Positions 9,789-19,708 of a stretch of 64,000 nt of DNA are shown here, in pieces (within the stretch, counting starts at the first letter, position 1; each line of letters opens with the position of its first letter). The position numbers and the translations under genes are program-made. The notes beneath the pieces were generated by a model. It saw only the letters and a list, made by a program, of their open reading frames with translations. It made no database searches and was not told the DNA's origin. Origin of the DNA: Asparagopsis taxiformis (taxonomy: Eukaryota; Rhodophyta; Florideophyceae; Bonnemaisoniales; Bonnemaisoniaceae); the NCBI GenBank assembly GCA_030407315.1, contig JALQPE010000578.1, positions 186,001 through 250,000 of the forward strand, in the 5' to 3' direction.

Positions 9789-10604
9789 ATGGCGCCTGAT
9801 GCACTGCCCACAGCACCACAACCGTTCCGTCGCACGCCGCCGCAACACCTCACCCACCATCCCATCCCCATCCCGGCGGTGCGCGCCACGCACGAGCCAT
9901 TGCCGCTGCGCGCGCATCCGGACGCGCCGAGTCTGACGCGTCCGATCGCGGTGCGTTCGCACGCGCGACCGCGCGCCGCCTCGTTCAACGCCGTCTGCGC
10001 GACGCCGGGATGCATCTGCTGCGCGTCTAATGCGTGCGCGCGCATGGTGTCCTTCGGCTCGGCGGTGACGCCGGACGACGGCACCGGCTCGCGTTCGACC
10101 GCCGACGCGGACGGCGAGGACCGCACCAGCTGGGATTGGCCGTGGGACGAGGAGGAGAGACGATTGCGTATGCCGCATTGGCATTCACGATCCACCTCTT
10201 CGTCCAGCACGGACGGTTGGCCCAATCGTGAACGCGAGCCGCGTCTCATGCCCGCGCGATACAATCGCAACGCTTTCCAGACGCAGCGTTCGCACAGCGC
10301 GCTCGCTGGCGATTCGTGCACGCCGCGTGCCGATGGGCCGCGTCCGTGGGATATGACCGATGGTGGCAAGGATAAGAATTTCGCCAGTTTTGGGTTTAGG
10401 AAGGGCGATCTGTTTCATAGCTTTGGTGATACGTTTTCTAGTAGGAATTTGGGCAGGCATGGACATGGCAAGGCGAGAACGAAGAATGTACAGGCTGAAT
10501 GGAGCACGCTGGCGGAGACACCGACTGTTAATGTGGTGACTAAGAAGAGGTTTCGATTGTTTAGGAGGAAACGAACAGTTTCTAGTTTGTTTTTTAGGTC
10601 GTGA
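9789..10604 (+). CDS. Hypothetical basic protein
   Basis: The predicted product has 271 aa from the ATG at 9789 (context CAAAATGG); the frame continues 123 bp upstream to another ATG at 9666, but that part reads like 5' UTR. I recognise no family. The N-terminal third is rich in Pro, His and Arg. There is a cysteine-rich patch, FNAVCATPGCICCASNACARM, at about residues 68-88, which could bind metal. The middle is Ser/Asp/Trp-rich and disordered. The C-terminus is strongly basic (KKRFRLFRRKRTVSSLFFRS), like a nuclear or membrane-associating tail. A long open frame on the opposite strand overlaps it; the plus frame is preferred because it opens with a good ATG and its downstream half has normal codon use, but this is a judgement call. 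Confidence 0.5.
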   Translation: MAPDALPTAPQPFRRTPPQHLTHHPIPIPAVRATHEPLPLRAHPDAPSLTRPIAVRSHARPRAASFNAVCATPGCICCASNACARMVSFGSAVTPDDGTGSRSTADADGEDRTSWDWPWDEEERRLRMPHWHSRSTSSSSTDGWPNREREPRLMPARYNRNAFQTQRSHSALAGDSCTPRADGPRPWDMTDGGKDKNFASFGFRKGDLFHSFGDTFSSRNLGRHGHGKARTKNVQAEWSTLAETPTVNVVTKKRFRLFRRKRTVSSLFFRS

Positions 10605-11469
10605 TGTTTGTATTATGGTGTATTAACTGGACGAACAATGGTGCGTGCAAAAGCTTGGGATGGACTAGAGACTTGTAAAGTTGAAGCTTGATGAGAGTCT
10701 CGAGACTGACGCAATTGCATGGCATGCGCGCCGCGGCAAAGTATGCCACCGAGGACTGTCGTTCGGGCCATGACAAATGGCGATCGATTGCGCTCCTGTA
10801 GACGAGTTTTCCACTCTCGAGACTGCACTCCACTGTACTCAACTGCCCACGTGCCTCTTGAGGTGGACACTGCGTGCATCGGCCACGTTGCATTTGAAAA
10901 TTTATTCCCAAACCTCTTCTCTTTTCCCAAAATAATTTTAAATTCATGTCACTTTTCACACCTTGTCATAAATTCCATCTGCCGCCCAACACACGGCCCG
11001 TAGTACAACATTGGAATTGCAACCCATGTTATTTTAGGAGGCGCTTTGTAATCACTTGTTGCCGTATGCCGGTTCCTTCCTTCGCCCCTGGTGTAGGTTA
11101 CCAAATTGCTATCATACACCGCAATTAAAATGGACCACTGGGTCGGTTACAACATCGTAGAGGACCGTACCCGAAGGGCGATACGAAAACGATGCTGGTT
11201 GTTCCTATCTGCCTTCTCTCAACCGCCATCGCATTCATCCAACAGAAAACATACACGTGTCCTTCCCAGAAACGCCTATCACATAAATTCAACCAATTGG
11301 TCAATTACGCCGCCTCCAAAACAAACCCTGCATTCACAGCCAATCCGCTTCTCCGCCCATGCGTGAATTGCAGCCACCCAAGCCAGACCTCATCTCAGAT
11401 TTATCCTTCCGTACCATGTGCTGCCGTACGTCAACAGCACCCCTCCATCTCACCCCGACTGATTCTAAC
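10605..11469. other. Intergenic region upstream of NTRC
   Basis: About 865 bp between the hypothetical gene and the chosen NTRC start. The NTRC frame is open from an earlier ATG at 11359, so 11359-11469 may be coding. Short open frames at 11106-11473 in other phases have no recognisable similarity and are probably 5' UTR. No repeat or RNA gene was recognised. Confidence 0.4.
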
Positions 11470-13017
11470 ATGACGGCCTTCGCACAACCAGCGCCACTGG
11501 CCACGCGTCATCGCTTGCCTCGCCTTCAACAATGTGCGCGTCGCCGCACCTCGCATCGTCCACATCAACTCACAGCCTCCGCAGCGCCCGACGTTGAAAA
11601 CCTCGTCATCATCGGATCCGGACCTGCCGGATACACTGCAGCCATCTATGCGGGCCGAGCAAACCTCAAGCCCATCGTGCTGGAGGGCTTGCAATCCGGC
11701 GTACCCGGCGGACAATTGATGACCACATCTGAAGTAGAAAACTTTCCAGGTTTCCCTACCGGAATTACTGGTCCGCAACTCATGGCGCAAATGGCCGAGC
11801 AGGCTTCGCGCTGGGGTGCAGATCTCGTACCAGATGATGCTGTCTCCGTCGATTTAGATTCCACCCCGTTCACTATCCATACTTCCTCATCTGGTGTGCT
11901 GCGGTCCAACAGCGTCATCGTTGCAACCGGTGCGTCGGCGCGCAGGCTTTCTATTCGCGGAGAGGAAACGTATTGGTCGCGCGGAATATCAGCATGTGCC
12001 ATTTGTGACGGAGCTGCCCCGATATTCTCTGCAGTGCATTTAGCCGTCGTCGGTGGTGGCGATTCCGCATGCGAAGAAGCTGTTTATTTGTGTAAATATG
12101 CCTCACATGTGCATTTGTTGGTGCGTTCCGGTCAATTGCGTGCATCCAAGACTTTGTGCGATCGTGTAATGAATCACCCGAGCGTCACGGTACATTTCCA
12201 CACCACAGCGGTGGAGGCGCTCGGCGAACGACAAGTACCAGATGCGCCTGAAACCGGTTCACCGATGAAAGGGCTTTTGGTACACAATTCACAGACGTCG
12301 GAGGACACGATTCTACCAGTGCGCGGATTGTTCTACGCTATCGGTCATACGCCCAATACTAAATTTCTTCGCGGAAATTCGCGCCTTCGATTCGATGATG
12401 CAGGCTATGTCATTACCAAACCCGGAAGTCCCATCACACAATTAGACGGCGTGTTCGCGGCCGGTGATGTAGCCGATTCGGAATGGCGACAAGCAGTGAC
12501 AGCAGCCGGGTCGGGTTGCATGGCCGCATTAGCTGCGGAGAGGTATCTAACTGATCGACAGCTTGTGCGAGAGTTTCATCATGCGGCCGATGAGAATCTG
12601 GCACCTTCGCAGGCGTCTGTGGAGGCGCAGGAATCTGAGGAGGAGCGCGAGGTTGACCAACGCGGTGCGGATAATGAGTCCAATTACGACATCAGTCAGA
12701 CATGGCATAGAGGCCAATTTGCGCTTCGAAAGTTATATCACGAGTCGAAACGACCGCTGATTGTCAAGTACGTCAGTCCCGGATGTGGACCATGCCGACA
12801 GGTCAAACCGATGCTGCATTCTGTTGTGCGAGCGCTGGAGGGAAAGGTGCATTATGTTGAGATTGATATTACAGTCGATCCGGAGATTGCAGAAGCGGCT
12901 GGCGTGACGGGGTCGCCAACTGTGCATATATTCCATGAGAAGAGTTTGATCAAAGAGTTCCGAGGCGTGAAGATGAAGTCAGAGTATCGGCGAGTGGTCA
13001 AAGAAATATTGCAGTGA
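11470..13017 (+). CDS. NADPH-dependent thioredoxin reductase C (NTRC)
   Basis: A two-domain fusion found only in cyanobacteria, algae and plants: thioredoxin reductase followed by thioredoxin. It uses NADPH to reduce 2-Cys peroxiredoxin and plastid enzymes. The FAD motif [19 protein letters not shown] starts near residue 47, [17 protein letters not shown] follows, the reductase redox site is CAICDG (about residue 176; most relatives have CATCDG), the NADPH site [12 protein letters not shown] follows, and the thioredoxin site is CGPCRQ (about residue 438). The chosen start, [20 protein letters not shown], gives a classic red algal transit peptide with an early Phe; an in-frame ATG at 11359 would add 37 residues. 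A linker rich in Glu (about residues 380-410) joins the domains. Function and plastid location are well supported. Confidence 0.95.
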   Translation: MTAFAQPAPLATRHRLPRLQQCARRRTSHRPHQLTASAAPDVENLVIIGSGPAGYTAAIYAGRANLKPIVLEGLQSGVPGGQLMTTSEVENFPGFPTGITGPQLMAQMAEQASRWGADLVPDDAVSVDLDSTPFTIHTSSSGVLRSNSVIVATGASARRLSIRGEETYWSRGISACAICDGAAPIFSAVHLAVVGGGDSACEEAVYLCKYASHVHLLVRSGQLRASKTLCDRVMNHPSVTVHFHTTAVEALGERQVPDAPETGSPMKGLLVHNSQTSEDTILPVRGLFYAIGHTPNTKFLRGNSRLRFDDAGYVITKPGSPITQLDGVFAAGDVADSEWRQAVTAAGSGCMAALAAERYLTDRQLVREFHHAADENLAPSQASVEAQESEEEREVDQRGADNESNYDISQTWHRGQFALRKLYHESKRPLIVKYVSPGCGPCRQVKPMLHSVVRALEGKVHYVEIDITVDPEIAEAAGVTGSPTVHIFHEKSLIKEFRGVKMKSEYRRVVKEILQ

Positions 13018-13146
13018 ATTAAAAATCATTGAAATTGTAATTTTCACTCCAAATTATCATTGATCCTACCTTTAAAATCTCCCATCCAGCTTCGCCTTGA
13101 GCAACCCGATCCGCACCACCACCATCCGCATCTCCGTTCCCCTAAG

Positions 13147-14427
13147 ATGCCATCACCATCGCTTCGTCGTCCTCGTACAAACCCCCTCCCCTCCCAACTA
13201 CAACCGCCCGCTTTCCTACCGACTCCCCCAATCGTTCAGCTTCGCCCCACTCCTCCAACTAGGCACAATTGGCGATGCGCTGCCAATGAAAGCGACTTTG
13301 ATGCATGGCGTCCGTCTCGATTTCCGACCTTGGCCGAGGACGTTCTTAGCGAAGAAGATTGGCTCGTTCGTAGCAGAATTCGTCGTTCTCCTGAAAATGC
13401 CGCACGCACTAAAGTTGTTACATGCGGTGGCGGCTCCTTCGGAACGGCAATGGCTAATTTGATTGCTCGAAATGGTTACCCGGTTTCTGTCCTCGTGCGA
13501 AAGCCATGGGTGCGCGACGAGATCAATCAGGAGCATCGTAATCCCAAATATCTATCAGAATATGTTCTACCCAATAATCTCACAGCGACAATAGACCCCG
13601 TCGAGGCTTTCCGAGACGCAAAGTTGTGCGTTCATGCCATTCCCGTCCAATCGTCTCGCTCCTTTGTAGAGAGTGTCGTTCATGCGTATCCCCCAAACCT
13701 CCCCGTCCTGTGCACCTCCAAGGGGCTGGAAATATCATCTCTCTCTCTCATGTGCGATCTACTGCCAAACATGCTAGGCACCGAACGCAAATATGCCTAT
13801 CTATCCGGTCCATCCTTCGCTGCTGAAATTATGCAAGGGCTGCCAACAGCTGTTGTTGTTGCGTCGTCAGATCACGTATTCGCCAACAGTCTTGGTGACA
13901 TGCTTTCCTCTCCATCATTCAAGGTGTTTACGTCGACTGACACAGTCGGGCTTGAAATTGCAGGTGCGATTAAAAATGTCATTGCAATAGCGGCCGGCAT
14001 GAGTGAAGGATTGGGGCTCGGTACCAACTCCATGGCCGCACTTGTCACTCGTGGTTGCAGTGAGATGCGAAGAATTGCTATTGCTCAAGGCGCCTCCCCA
14101 GTTACTCTAGCGGGTTTGAGTGGTGTCGGAGACACATTTTTGACCTGTTTCGGCCCCCTGAGTCGTAACCGCACTGTAGGCGTCAGGCTGGGTCGTGGTG
14201 AGAAACTTGACGATATTCTGAGCACTTCTCGGCAGATCGCGGAAGGAGTTGCCACTGCGAGAGCGCTCGTCAAATGGCTTGGCGGTGAAGAGAATTCGCC
14301 AAATGCAATTCGATCCAGCCTGAAATACCCTATTCTGTATGGTGTCGCCGCAATACTTGACGGCAAGATTACGCCGCGCGAAGGATTGCACATGCTATTG
14401 GCCATGCCGCCTCGTCCAGAAGATTAG
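13147..14427 (+). CDS. Plastid-type NAD(P)-glycerol-3-phosphate dehydrogenase (GpsA-like)
   Basis: A 426-aa enzyme that interconverts dihydroxyacetone phosphate and glycerol-3-phosphate and so feeds glycerolipid synthesis. The Rossmann motif VTCGGGSFGTAMANLIARNGYPVSVLVR begins near residue 90. Family signatures include LSGPSFAAEI, the catalytic lysine in AGAIKNVIAIAAG (about residue 275), GTNSMAALVTRG and SGVGDTFLTC. The first 85 residues are not part of the enzyme and are rich in Pro, Arg and Ser, consistent with plastid import, like plant GLY1. The frame continues upstream of the ATG at 13147 but without another ATG. It follows NTRC by about 130 bp on the same strand. A cytosolic form cannot be excluded. 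Confidence 0.92.
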   Translation: MPSPSLRRPRTNPLPSQLQPPAFLPTPPIVQLRPTPPTRHNWRCAANESDFDAWRPSRFPTLAEDVLSEEDWLVRSRIRRSPENAARTKVVTCGGGSFGTAMANLIARNGYPVSVLVRKPWVRDEINQEHRNPKYLSEYVLPNNLTATIDPVEAFRDAKLCVHAIPVQSSRSFVESVVHAYPPNLPVLCTSKGLEISSLSLMCDLLPNMLGTERKYAYLSGPSFAAEIMQGLPTAVVVASSDHVFANSLGDMLSSPSFKVFTSTDTVGLEIAGAIKNVIAIAAGMSEGLGLGTNSMAALVTRGCSEMRRIAIAQGASPVTLAGLSGVGDTFLTCFGPLSRNRTVGVRLGRGEKLDDILSTSRQIAEGVATARALVKWLGGEENSPNAIRSSLKYPILYGVAAILDGKITPREGLHMLLAMPPRPED

Positions 14428-14668
14428 ACAGCACTAGATCGGGTCTTGTTTGTCGTAAGGGACGCGCGAGCGGAACAACTCAATTAATGTTCTTAGGTGC
14501 TATTCACATAGATTGTTATATCTTGTGTGTTTCGTAAACATGCTGCATTTAGAGTGTTACATGTTTTGAGCTTGTTCACGCCGAAGTACTGGCGTCTTCC
14601 ATTGCTGGTCATGACATCACATTTGGACAGGGGATACAACTAGAGTAACTTGCCTATCTATTAATATG

Positions 14669-15940
14669 CTAAACACTGTCAAGATGATCAATGGCGTCCG
14701 TTAGTGTAGTCACCAAGTTTGCCACGTCGTGCTCATCGTGCTGCAAGGGATCCAGCACGACTTTCAGTGTCGCGTCAAGATTCAAAGCTTGCTGATGTGC
14801 AAAACGAGATCCGTGACATCCAAAATCAATGAACACGTTTTGACTCACCATTTCGTCTGCGAGTGCCCTTATATCAATATTGGCAACTGTAAAGCATGCA
14901 GCAGCAAAACGTGGTTGTTCATTATTGCCAAAAACCGATATGCGAGGACAAATGCTGAGTTGCGAATAAAGTATTCTGCCAAGCTGGTGACTTTTTGCTG
15001 AATACGTCTCGCGGTCCGACGGCGCCAATTGTTTCACAGCGGCAGAAATTGACGCTGCGGCAGACAAAGGAGCCATACCAACTTCGAAACGCTCTGGGTA
15101 CGGCGCCCAGTTTGAAGACTGACGAGCAATGCTCGTTCGCAAGCTACTACATGTAAACTCTTGAAGCGAATTTTCACCACCTTGCATCGGCGGAAGTCTT
15201 TGCAATACGGTTGAGCGACCGCAAATAAATGTCGCTCCTGACGGACAGCCGAATGACTGACCGCCCACAATCAAAAAATCACATTCCAGGGACTTCATAT
15301 CCACAGAGGCACATGGCATGGCATGAGTAGCATCAACAACAACTATGGTGCCAACACTTTTAAGAAAGCTGAGCGTGTCATTGAGTTCAATAAGATTGCA
15401 GAACAGTTGTGATGCGCATTGCAGCACAACCATTTTTGTCCTCGAAGTTAGCGCGGCGGCTATAGATTCGAATTGGTGTTCTACGCCGTCCGTGACATTG
15501 GGCGAAATAAAGTTCAACCGGAGTTTTCTGCGCTTGGCGACAATTTGCAGTGGAATAACGATGTCATCATTTGCGAGCGAGCTGACGGCAATGGCGTCGC
15601 CCCTGCGAAAGGTATTGGCAGCGGAATGGGCGATAGTATTGACGGCAGCTGATACGGATTCAGAGAAGAAAATATGAGTGTCGTTGTCAGCGCCAATGAA
15701 TTGGGCCACATCAATTCTGGAGGAAGTCATGACTTCTGCAGCTCTTCGACCCAAATCATGTGCGCATCCTCCCTGATGGACTGCCGCGTTGAACTCTGTG
15801 TAGACTTTACGTATTGCCTGCACGGCATGGTGAGAAACTTTTCTATTGGACGCGGAGAAAGATGTGAGAGAAGCGAATGGATGGTTGATGGAATGGTGTG
15901 GCGTTAGCCTTAAACCAGAAGTGGCAAGAAGGAAGGCCAT
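14669..15940 (-). CDS. SufS-like class V aminotransferase pseudoenzyme
   Basis: A 423-aa protein that can be matched along its length to group II cysteine desulfurases, including the SufS encoded at 1486-2877, but has lost the catalytic residues. Where SufS has EHHAN this protein has ANDDI (His lost). Where SufS has [10 protein letters not shown] it has GGQSFGCPSG, so the PLP lysine is replaced. Where SufS has GHHCAQPLH it has GCHGSRFAH, so the persulfide Cys is not at its place. The PLP-binding Asp is kept (VVDATHA), as are FEVGMAP and GGENS-type landmarks. The open frame is intact over its whole length and the start MAFLLATSGLRL has the early Phe of a red algal transit peptide, so it is probably a functional, non-catalytic plastid protein rather than a pseudogene. 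A role as regulator or scaffold is inference. Confidence 0.8.
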   Translation of the reverse strand: MAFLLATSGLRLTPHHSINHPFASLTSFSASNRKVSHHAVQAIRKVYTEFNAAVHQGGCAHDLGRRAAEVMTSSRIDVAQFIGADNDTHIFFSESVSAAVNTIAHSAANTFRRGDAIAVSSLANDDIVIPLQIVAKRRKLRLNFISPNVTDGVEHQFESIAAALTSRTKMVVLQCASQLFCNLIELNDTLSFLKSVGTIVVVDATHAMPCASVDMKSLECDFLIVGGQSFGCPSGATFICGRSTVLQRLPPMQGGENSLQEFTCSSLRTSIARQSSNWAPYPERFEVGMAPLSAAASISAAVKQLAPSDRETYSAKSHQLGRILYSQLSICPRISVFGNNEQPRFAAACFTVANIDIRALADEMVSQNVFIDFGCHGSRFAHQQALNLDATLKVVLDPLQHDEHDVANLVTTLTDAIDHLDSV

Positions 15941-16079
15941 TGAAGTTTAGCAGTGGCTAATGATGCGTGTATCTCGTACTGCAGTATAATGTATCATCCG
16001 AGATGTGCTGCCTGGTCAGGTCAGGGCCACTTATTATTTATTAAAAAAATACAATTCTACCTACGATCGATTCCGCCAT

Positions 16080-17021
16080 CTACTCATTGAGCAGTTGCAA
16101 GCGCTCTCTGGTTAGTTCTTCGGTTGTCTTCTTATACTCATCTTGTCGTTCTTTAAACTTGTCCTCCAAATTTTCCACTATATCCTCTTGATGTGCGATG
16201 CTCGCTTTCAGTGTTGCAATTGCATGATCCACTGAAGTTACATCCTTAACATCAACGAAAACATCATCATTAATTTTTTCATCTTGCGCAATTGGAAGCT
16301 GCGCATTCTCCAACACTGCTTGTTGAATCTTCTTTTGTGCCTCATCAGCGCTCTGTGCGGGATTCCGCTGTGATCGCTGGTTTTTTGGAGCTGATGATAG
16401 AGAAAAGCGCGAGGGACCGAAAGTGGCTCTGACGGCCGATAGGTCATCTGCAGCCGAGTACAACAATTGAAGCACCTCACTCTGCCTTTTGTGAGACTTT
16501 CTCATTCCATCTACATATTTGGCCAACTCATTCCTGCGTTTCTCGAGTTGATTCTCTCTCTCCGACCCTGGCTCTCCACGGAAAATCTGCTCCAATAAAT
16601 TGCGCGAGGCCATTTCAGCGGTTCGCAACGCCTTTGCATCACGATGTAACTGGTCGCGCCACAGACGCGCGTGGTTTGCCGCGGCTTCCGCTTGGTATGC
16701 TTGCGCTTTTGTTTCAATCGAGCTTTGAATGGCAATGTGCAGCTGGTTTCGTAGCCGCGTCTCGGAATGATGTGCGCGCTGAGGAAAAAATTTGTTGCGC
16801 AAGCGGCGCGCCTCCAGTCGGGACAGCTGTTCAGCTAGTGCCTGTCGGTGGGCGGTGACTTGTTGCAGCGAATCTGAGAGTTGTTTGGCGTCGGTTTCGG
16901 TGCGCGCTGCGTGTATTTTGGCGGCAATGTATTGCTGCTGCTTGCCGGCTAGATTGTTCACGATAGATTGTTGATGGGTAAATCTTTGCTTGAGCTCATG
17001 TTGGTAGTCTTGCGCTTCCAT
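16080..17021 (-). CDS. Coiled-coil protein of unknown function
   Basis: A 313-aa protein dominated by long helices rich in Gln, Ala, Glu and Arg. Predicted coiled coils cover roughly residues 1-75, 85-195 and 260-313. A middle segment, FGPSRFSLSSAPKNQRSQRN (about residues 202-221), is disordered and basic. I see no signal peptide, membrane segment or enzymatic motif, and I do not recognise the family. The regular codon use, the ATG start and the full-length open frame support a real gene. It lies between the SufS pseudoenzyme and the bZIP-like/TPR gene on the same strand, with no evidence of functional linkage. A structural or trafficking role would be a guess. Confidence 0.6.
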   Translation of the reverse strand: MEAQDYQHELKQRFTHQQSIVNNLAGKQQQYIAAKIHAARTETDAKQLSDSLQQVTAHRQALAEQLSRLEARRLRNKFFPQRAHHSETRLRNQLHIAIQSSIETKAQAYQAEAAANHARLWRDQLHRDAKALRTAEMASRNLLEQIFRGEPGSERENQLEKRRNELAKYVDGMRKSHKRQSEVLQLLYSAADDLSAVRATFGPSRFSLSSAPKNQRSQRNPAQSADEAQKKIQQAVLENAQLPIAQDEKINDDVFVDVKDVTSVDHAIATLKASIAHQEDIVENLEDKFKERQDEYKKTTEELTRERLQLLNE

Positions 17022-17542
17022 TGTTGTTGTCGCGGCGAATACTGCACGGAGCTCTTGCGCAATCTTGACATGGTTTATGTACAGCGAGCGTGTCGAAGGT
17101 GAAATTTATTTTTGTTAAGATGATCGACAAGGTGAGGTGTGGTTGGTGCGTGACAGAACTTTACACGTGGACTAGGTTTATTTCTGGGTTTGCTGCTCCA
17201 AACAATGCGAAATGTCATTGCTGGACACTTACAAATCTTACACGGGGGGTAAGTAGCATGCTCACGTTTCCATTACACTACTTGACAGTTGCAGGTAAGT
17301 ATCAAGCTGGCACAGCAGAGTTGGCTGCGCTTGCGCGGGAAAAGCAATCGCAGCAATGTTTCCAGAGAAACTCTAACAGGAAGAGGAATTGGACAGAGAA
17401 ACTACAAGTCGAAATATTTTTTAAAAAAAATTAAGAAACAGGCACGTGCCATTTCTCCCATCAATGCCACATTTTCGATAGCCAGCTTGCTCTGCCTGGC
17501 CTGGTCTGGCCTCAAAAAACTTTACATCATATATATGTGCAA
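17022..17542. other. Intergenic region
   Basis: About 520 bp. A plus-strand open frame at 17090-17434 has no similarity I can see and poor coding character. Short A/T runs near 17417-17432 are the only low-complexity feature. It should contain the promoter of the coiled-coil gene and the 3' end of the next minus-strand gene. Confidence 0.35.
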
Positions 17543-19708
17543 TCAGTAAACGTGTCGCGCATACAACCGCGAAAACACGTTGCCCAACGTTCCTCGTGCA
17601 GGTGAGCTCTCCACCTCCTCGCGCCCAGGCAGACGCCGCTCCGATCGCTTCTGCCTTGCCCCCACCATCATTCCATTCGCTTCCTCTCGTCGATTCTGCG
17701 ACACATACGTCTGCCCGATGCATTCCATCAGGAATATGTCCAGAAACGTGCAGTGCTGATATGGCGTGTTCGCCCAGTCCGCATCCGTCATCCAACTATC
17801 CATGATTCCTAGTCCACTACGAAATAGATTCACAGCCTCATCCAGCCGTCCGCACGTAAAATGCACCGTTCCCAATGTCGCTAAAGCATCCGCATAGATT
17901 GGCATCTCCGAGAAACCCAATTGCCGCAGCGTGCTCACAGCCGCCGATCCAGTTCGTAACGCTTGCTCACTGTTGTCCGTAGAAATGTATATCGACACTA
18001 GACTCAGTAAGCAGCACACACCAAACGTGGATTCTTGCAAATTCGCACTCTTCAAGCTGTTCAAAGCCTGCAACAATATCTTCTCGGCTTCTGAAAACTT
18101 CCCACCCCGAATCTTTACTTCTCCCAATAGAAGCAGAGCCAACACGGACGATGACACAGATACCGTTCCATGCTCCCCAGCCATCAAAGCAATTGCGCGA
18201 CTGAGATGGTCTTCTGCTTCCTTGAATCCCAAAACATCAAAATGCGCTTCACTCAGTGCCAACAGAATACGAACCTCTTCTTCGCAATCAGATCTCTCTC
18301 CGTCCTTCATTTTCTCGATCTCCCGTAGTGCCTCACTGAATACCTCGATCCGCTCATGCCCGGCAATTGCATACCGCATGATCGTCGCACCTTTAGCCAG
18401 AAAATTTACGACCATTTTCTTGCCGCCCACTTCGTGACACATTTGCAGTGCTGCGCGCATGTTTCCCTGCTCCATATCGTACAGTTTCATCGCATTCAGC
18501 CGGTCTTTGCCCAGTCGATTCACCGAATCACTGCCGAGACGTTCCATCTTTGAGATGAAATGCGTAACAAATCGCTTGCGCGCTTCTTGCAACCCGGGTG
18601 CAGACGTGTGCATAGTCAGCCGTTTCGCCGATTCGTTTAGTATGTACCGCCCTCCTGGACTGGCAACAGCTAAATTGAGGTGCACTAGTGGCCGTAGCAT
18701 TTGAGACGCGATGCCTGGTGATTTGTCTTCTGGGCGCAGTCCCATCACTGCTAGTGCGGATTCGGCATCAAATGAACTTGGAAACAGTGCAAGATCCTTC
18801 AAACCCTCTGCCAAATCCTTTGGTAACGATGACAATCTGACCAGAATGTCCTGATGAGGCGTCGGTTTCGGTGGCTGATGCACTGGGGCTGCAATGGTAC
18901 GATCGGCAGAGGCATTCAACATTTCATCAAGGAGGCAGTCCTCGTCCTTTTCGTCAATGGGAGCAGAAGCAGGGTGGGGCTTTTGCGGTGGCTTGACAGT
19001 GCTGTAGGAATGGATGGGAGGCGGCTGGGATTCAACGTAGGGGGCATGCGAATGAACGACAGGTTCGATATAAGGAGTCTGTGCAGGGAGCGAATGGCTG
19101 TGCGGGGTTGTTAGTGAGTAAGTTGAAGTTATAGGAAGTGTTGTATTTGAGGATGAGAGGCATGCTTTTGTCGACTCGTATGCATCAGTTCGGAGGGTTT
19201 GTTGTGGATACGCAAAGGGAACCTGACGTGCTGGCAGAGAACTGGATGCCCATCCTGCATCGGAGGCGGTGCCGCTGATAGACGAAAAGGTGGAGTTTGG
19301 GAGATGGTGAGAAATTGGATTGGTCCATCGCGGAGCGGGCACGGAATGGTGGGGATTGAGGTCTGGCCATTGGCGTTTGTGTAGTTCAGTATGGGATAGG
19401 CTGGGAGGTCTGTAGGGAGGAATTGTTGGAGGAGGTGTTGGAGGCCAGGCGGGAGCGGAGGGGGATTGGAGGGAATTGTTGAGTTCATTGATAGTCGAAG
19501 TAGCGAGTTCCTTTGCGCGCTTCTTACGATGATATGAGCGATTCTGGCGCTGGCGACGCTTGATGACGGAGCTCTTGAGGCGGCGCTCATTCTCGGAGAG
19601 TTCTGAATCGGGTTTGGAGAAGACGTAAGTTGGTGGGCGACCCGGTTTCCGCTTGTCCTCAGGAGGGGCAGAGGAGTGCTTCTTGCTCATGATGGTTATG
19701 ATGGGCAT
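17543..19708 (-). CDS. AT-hook/bZIP-like basic region fused to STAND-type winged helix and TPR
   Basis: A 721-aa protein with an unusual domain order. Residues 19-27 (KRKPGRPPT) form an AT-hook-like motif. Residues 42-68 form a bZIP-like basic region with Asn56 and Arg64 in the invariant N-x7-R spacing, but the leucine heptad is limited to Ile73 and Leu80 before prolines. A Pro/Ser-rich disordered region runs to about 290. Residues about 295-370 (RLSSLPKDLAEGLKDLALFP through GGRYILNESAKRL) resemble the winged helix that follows the NB-ARC NTPase in bacterial AfsR/MalT-type STAND regulators, and residues about 375-690 are TPR repeats of the same style. No P-loop NTPase is present. I infer a DNA-binding regulator with a TPR sensing or interaction domain. 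A second in-frame ATG lies at 19690. Confidence 0.7.
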   Translation of the reverse strand: MPIITIMSKKHSSAPPEDKRKPGRPPTYVFSKPDSELSENERRLKSSVIKRRQRQNRSYHRKKRAKELATSTINELNNSLQSPSAPAWPPTPPPTIPPYRPPSLSHTELHKRQWPDLNPHHSVPAPRWTNPISHHLPNSTFSSISGTASDAGWASSSLPARQVPFAYPQQTLRTDAYESTKACLSSSNTTLPITSTYSLTTPHSHSLPAQTPYIEPVVHSHAPYVESQPPPIHSYSTVKPPQKPHPASAPIDEKDEDCLLDEMLNASADRTIAAPVHQPPKPTPHQDILVRLSSLPKDLAEGLKDLALFPSSFDAESALAVMGLRPEDKSPGIASQMLRPLVHLNLAVASPGGRYILNESAKRLTMHTSAPGLQEARKRFVTHFISKMERLGSDSVNRLGKDRLNAMKLYDMEQGNMRAALQMCHEVGGKKMVVNFLAKGATIMRYAIAGHERIEVFSEALREIEKMKDGERSDCEEEVRILLALSEAHFDVLGFKEAEDHLSRAIALMAGEHGTVSVSSSVLALLLLGEVKIRGGKFSEAEKILLQALNSLKSANLQESTFGVCCLLSLVSIYISTDNSEQALRTGSAAVSTLRQLGFSEMPIYADALATLGTVHFTCGRLDEAVNLFRSGLGIMDSWMTDADWANTPYQHCTFLDIFLMECIGQTYVSQNRREEANGMMVGARQKRSERRLPGREEVESSPARGTLGNVFSRLYARHVY

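Noticed and set aside
9629..10369. A 246-codon open frame on the minus strand
   Set aside because: It overlaps the plus-strand gene at 9789-10604, is very rich in Arg and Ala as expected for the antisense of a GC-rich frame, and shows no motif.
14669..15940. A second active cysteine desulfurase
   Set aside because: The lysine, histidine and cysteine needed for catalysis are all replaced.
17090..17434. A 114-codon plus-strand frame between genes
   Set aside because: Its composition is random-looking and no family is recognisable.
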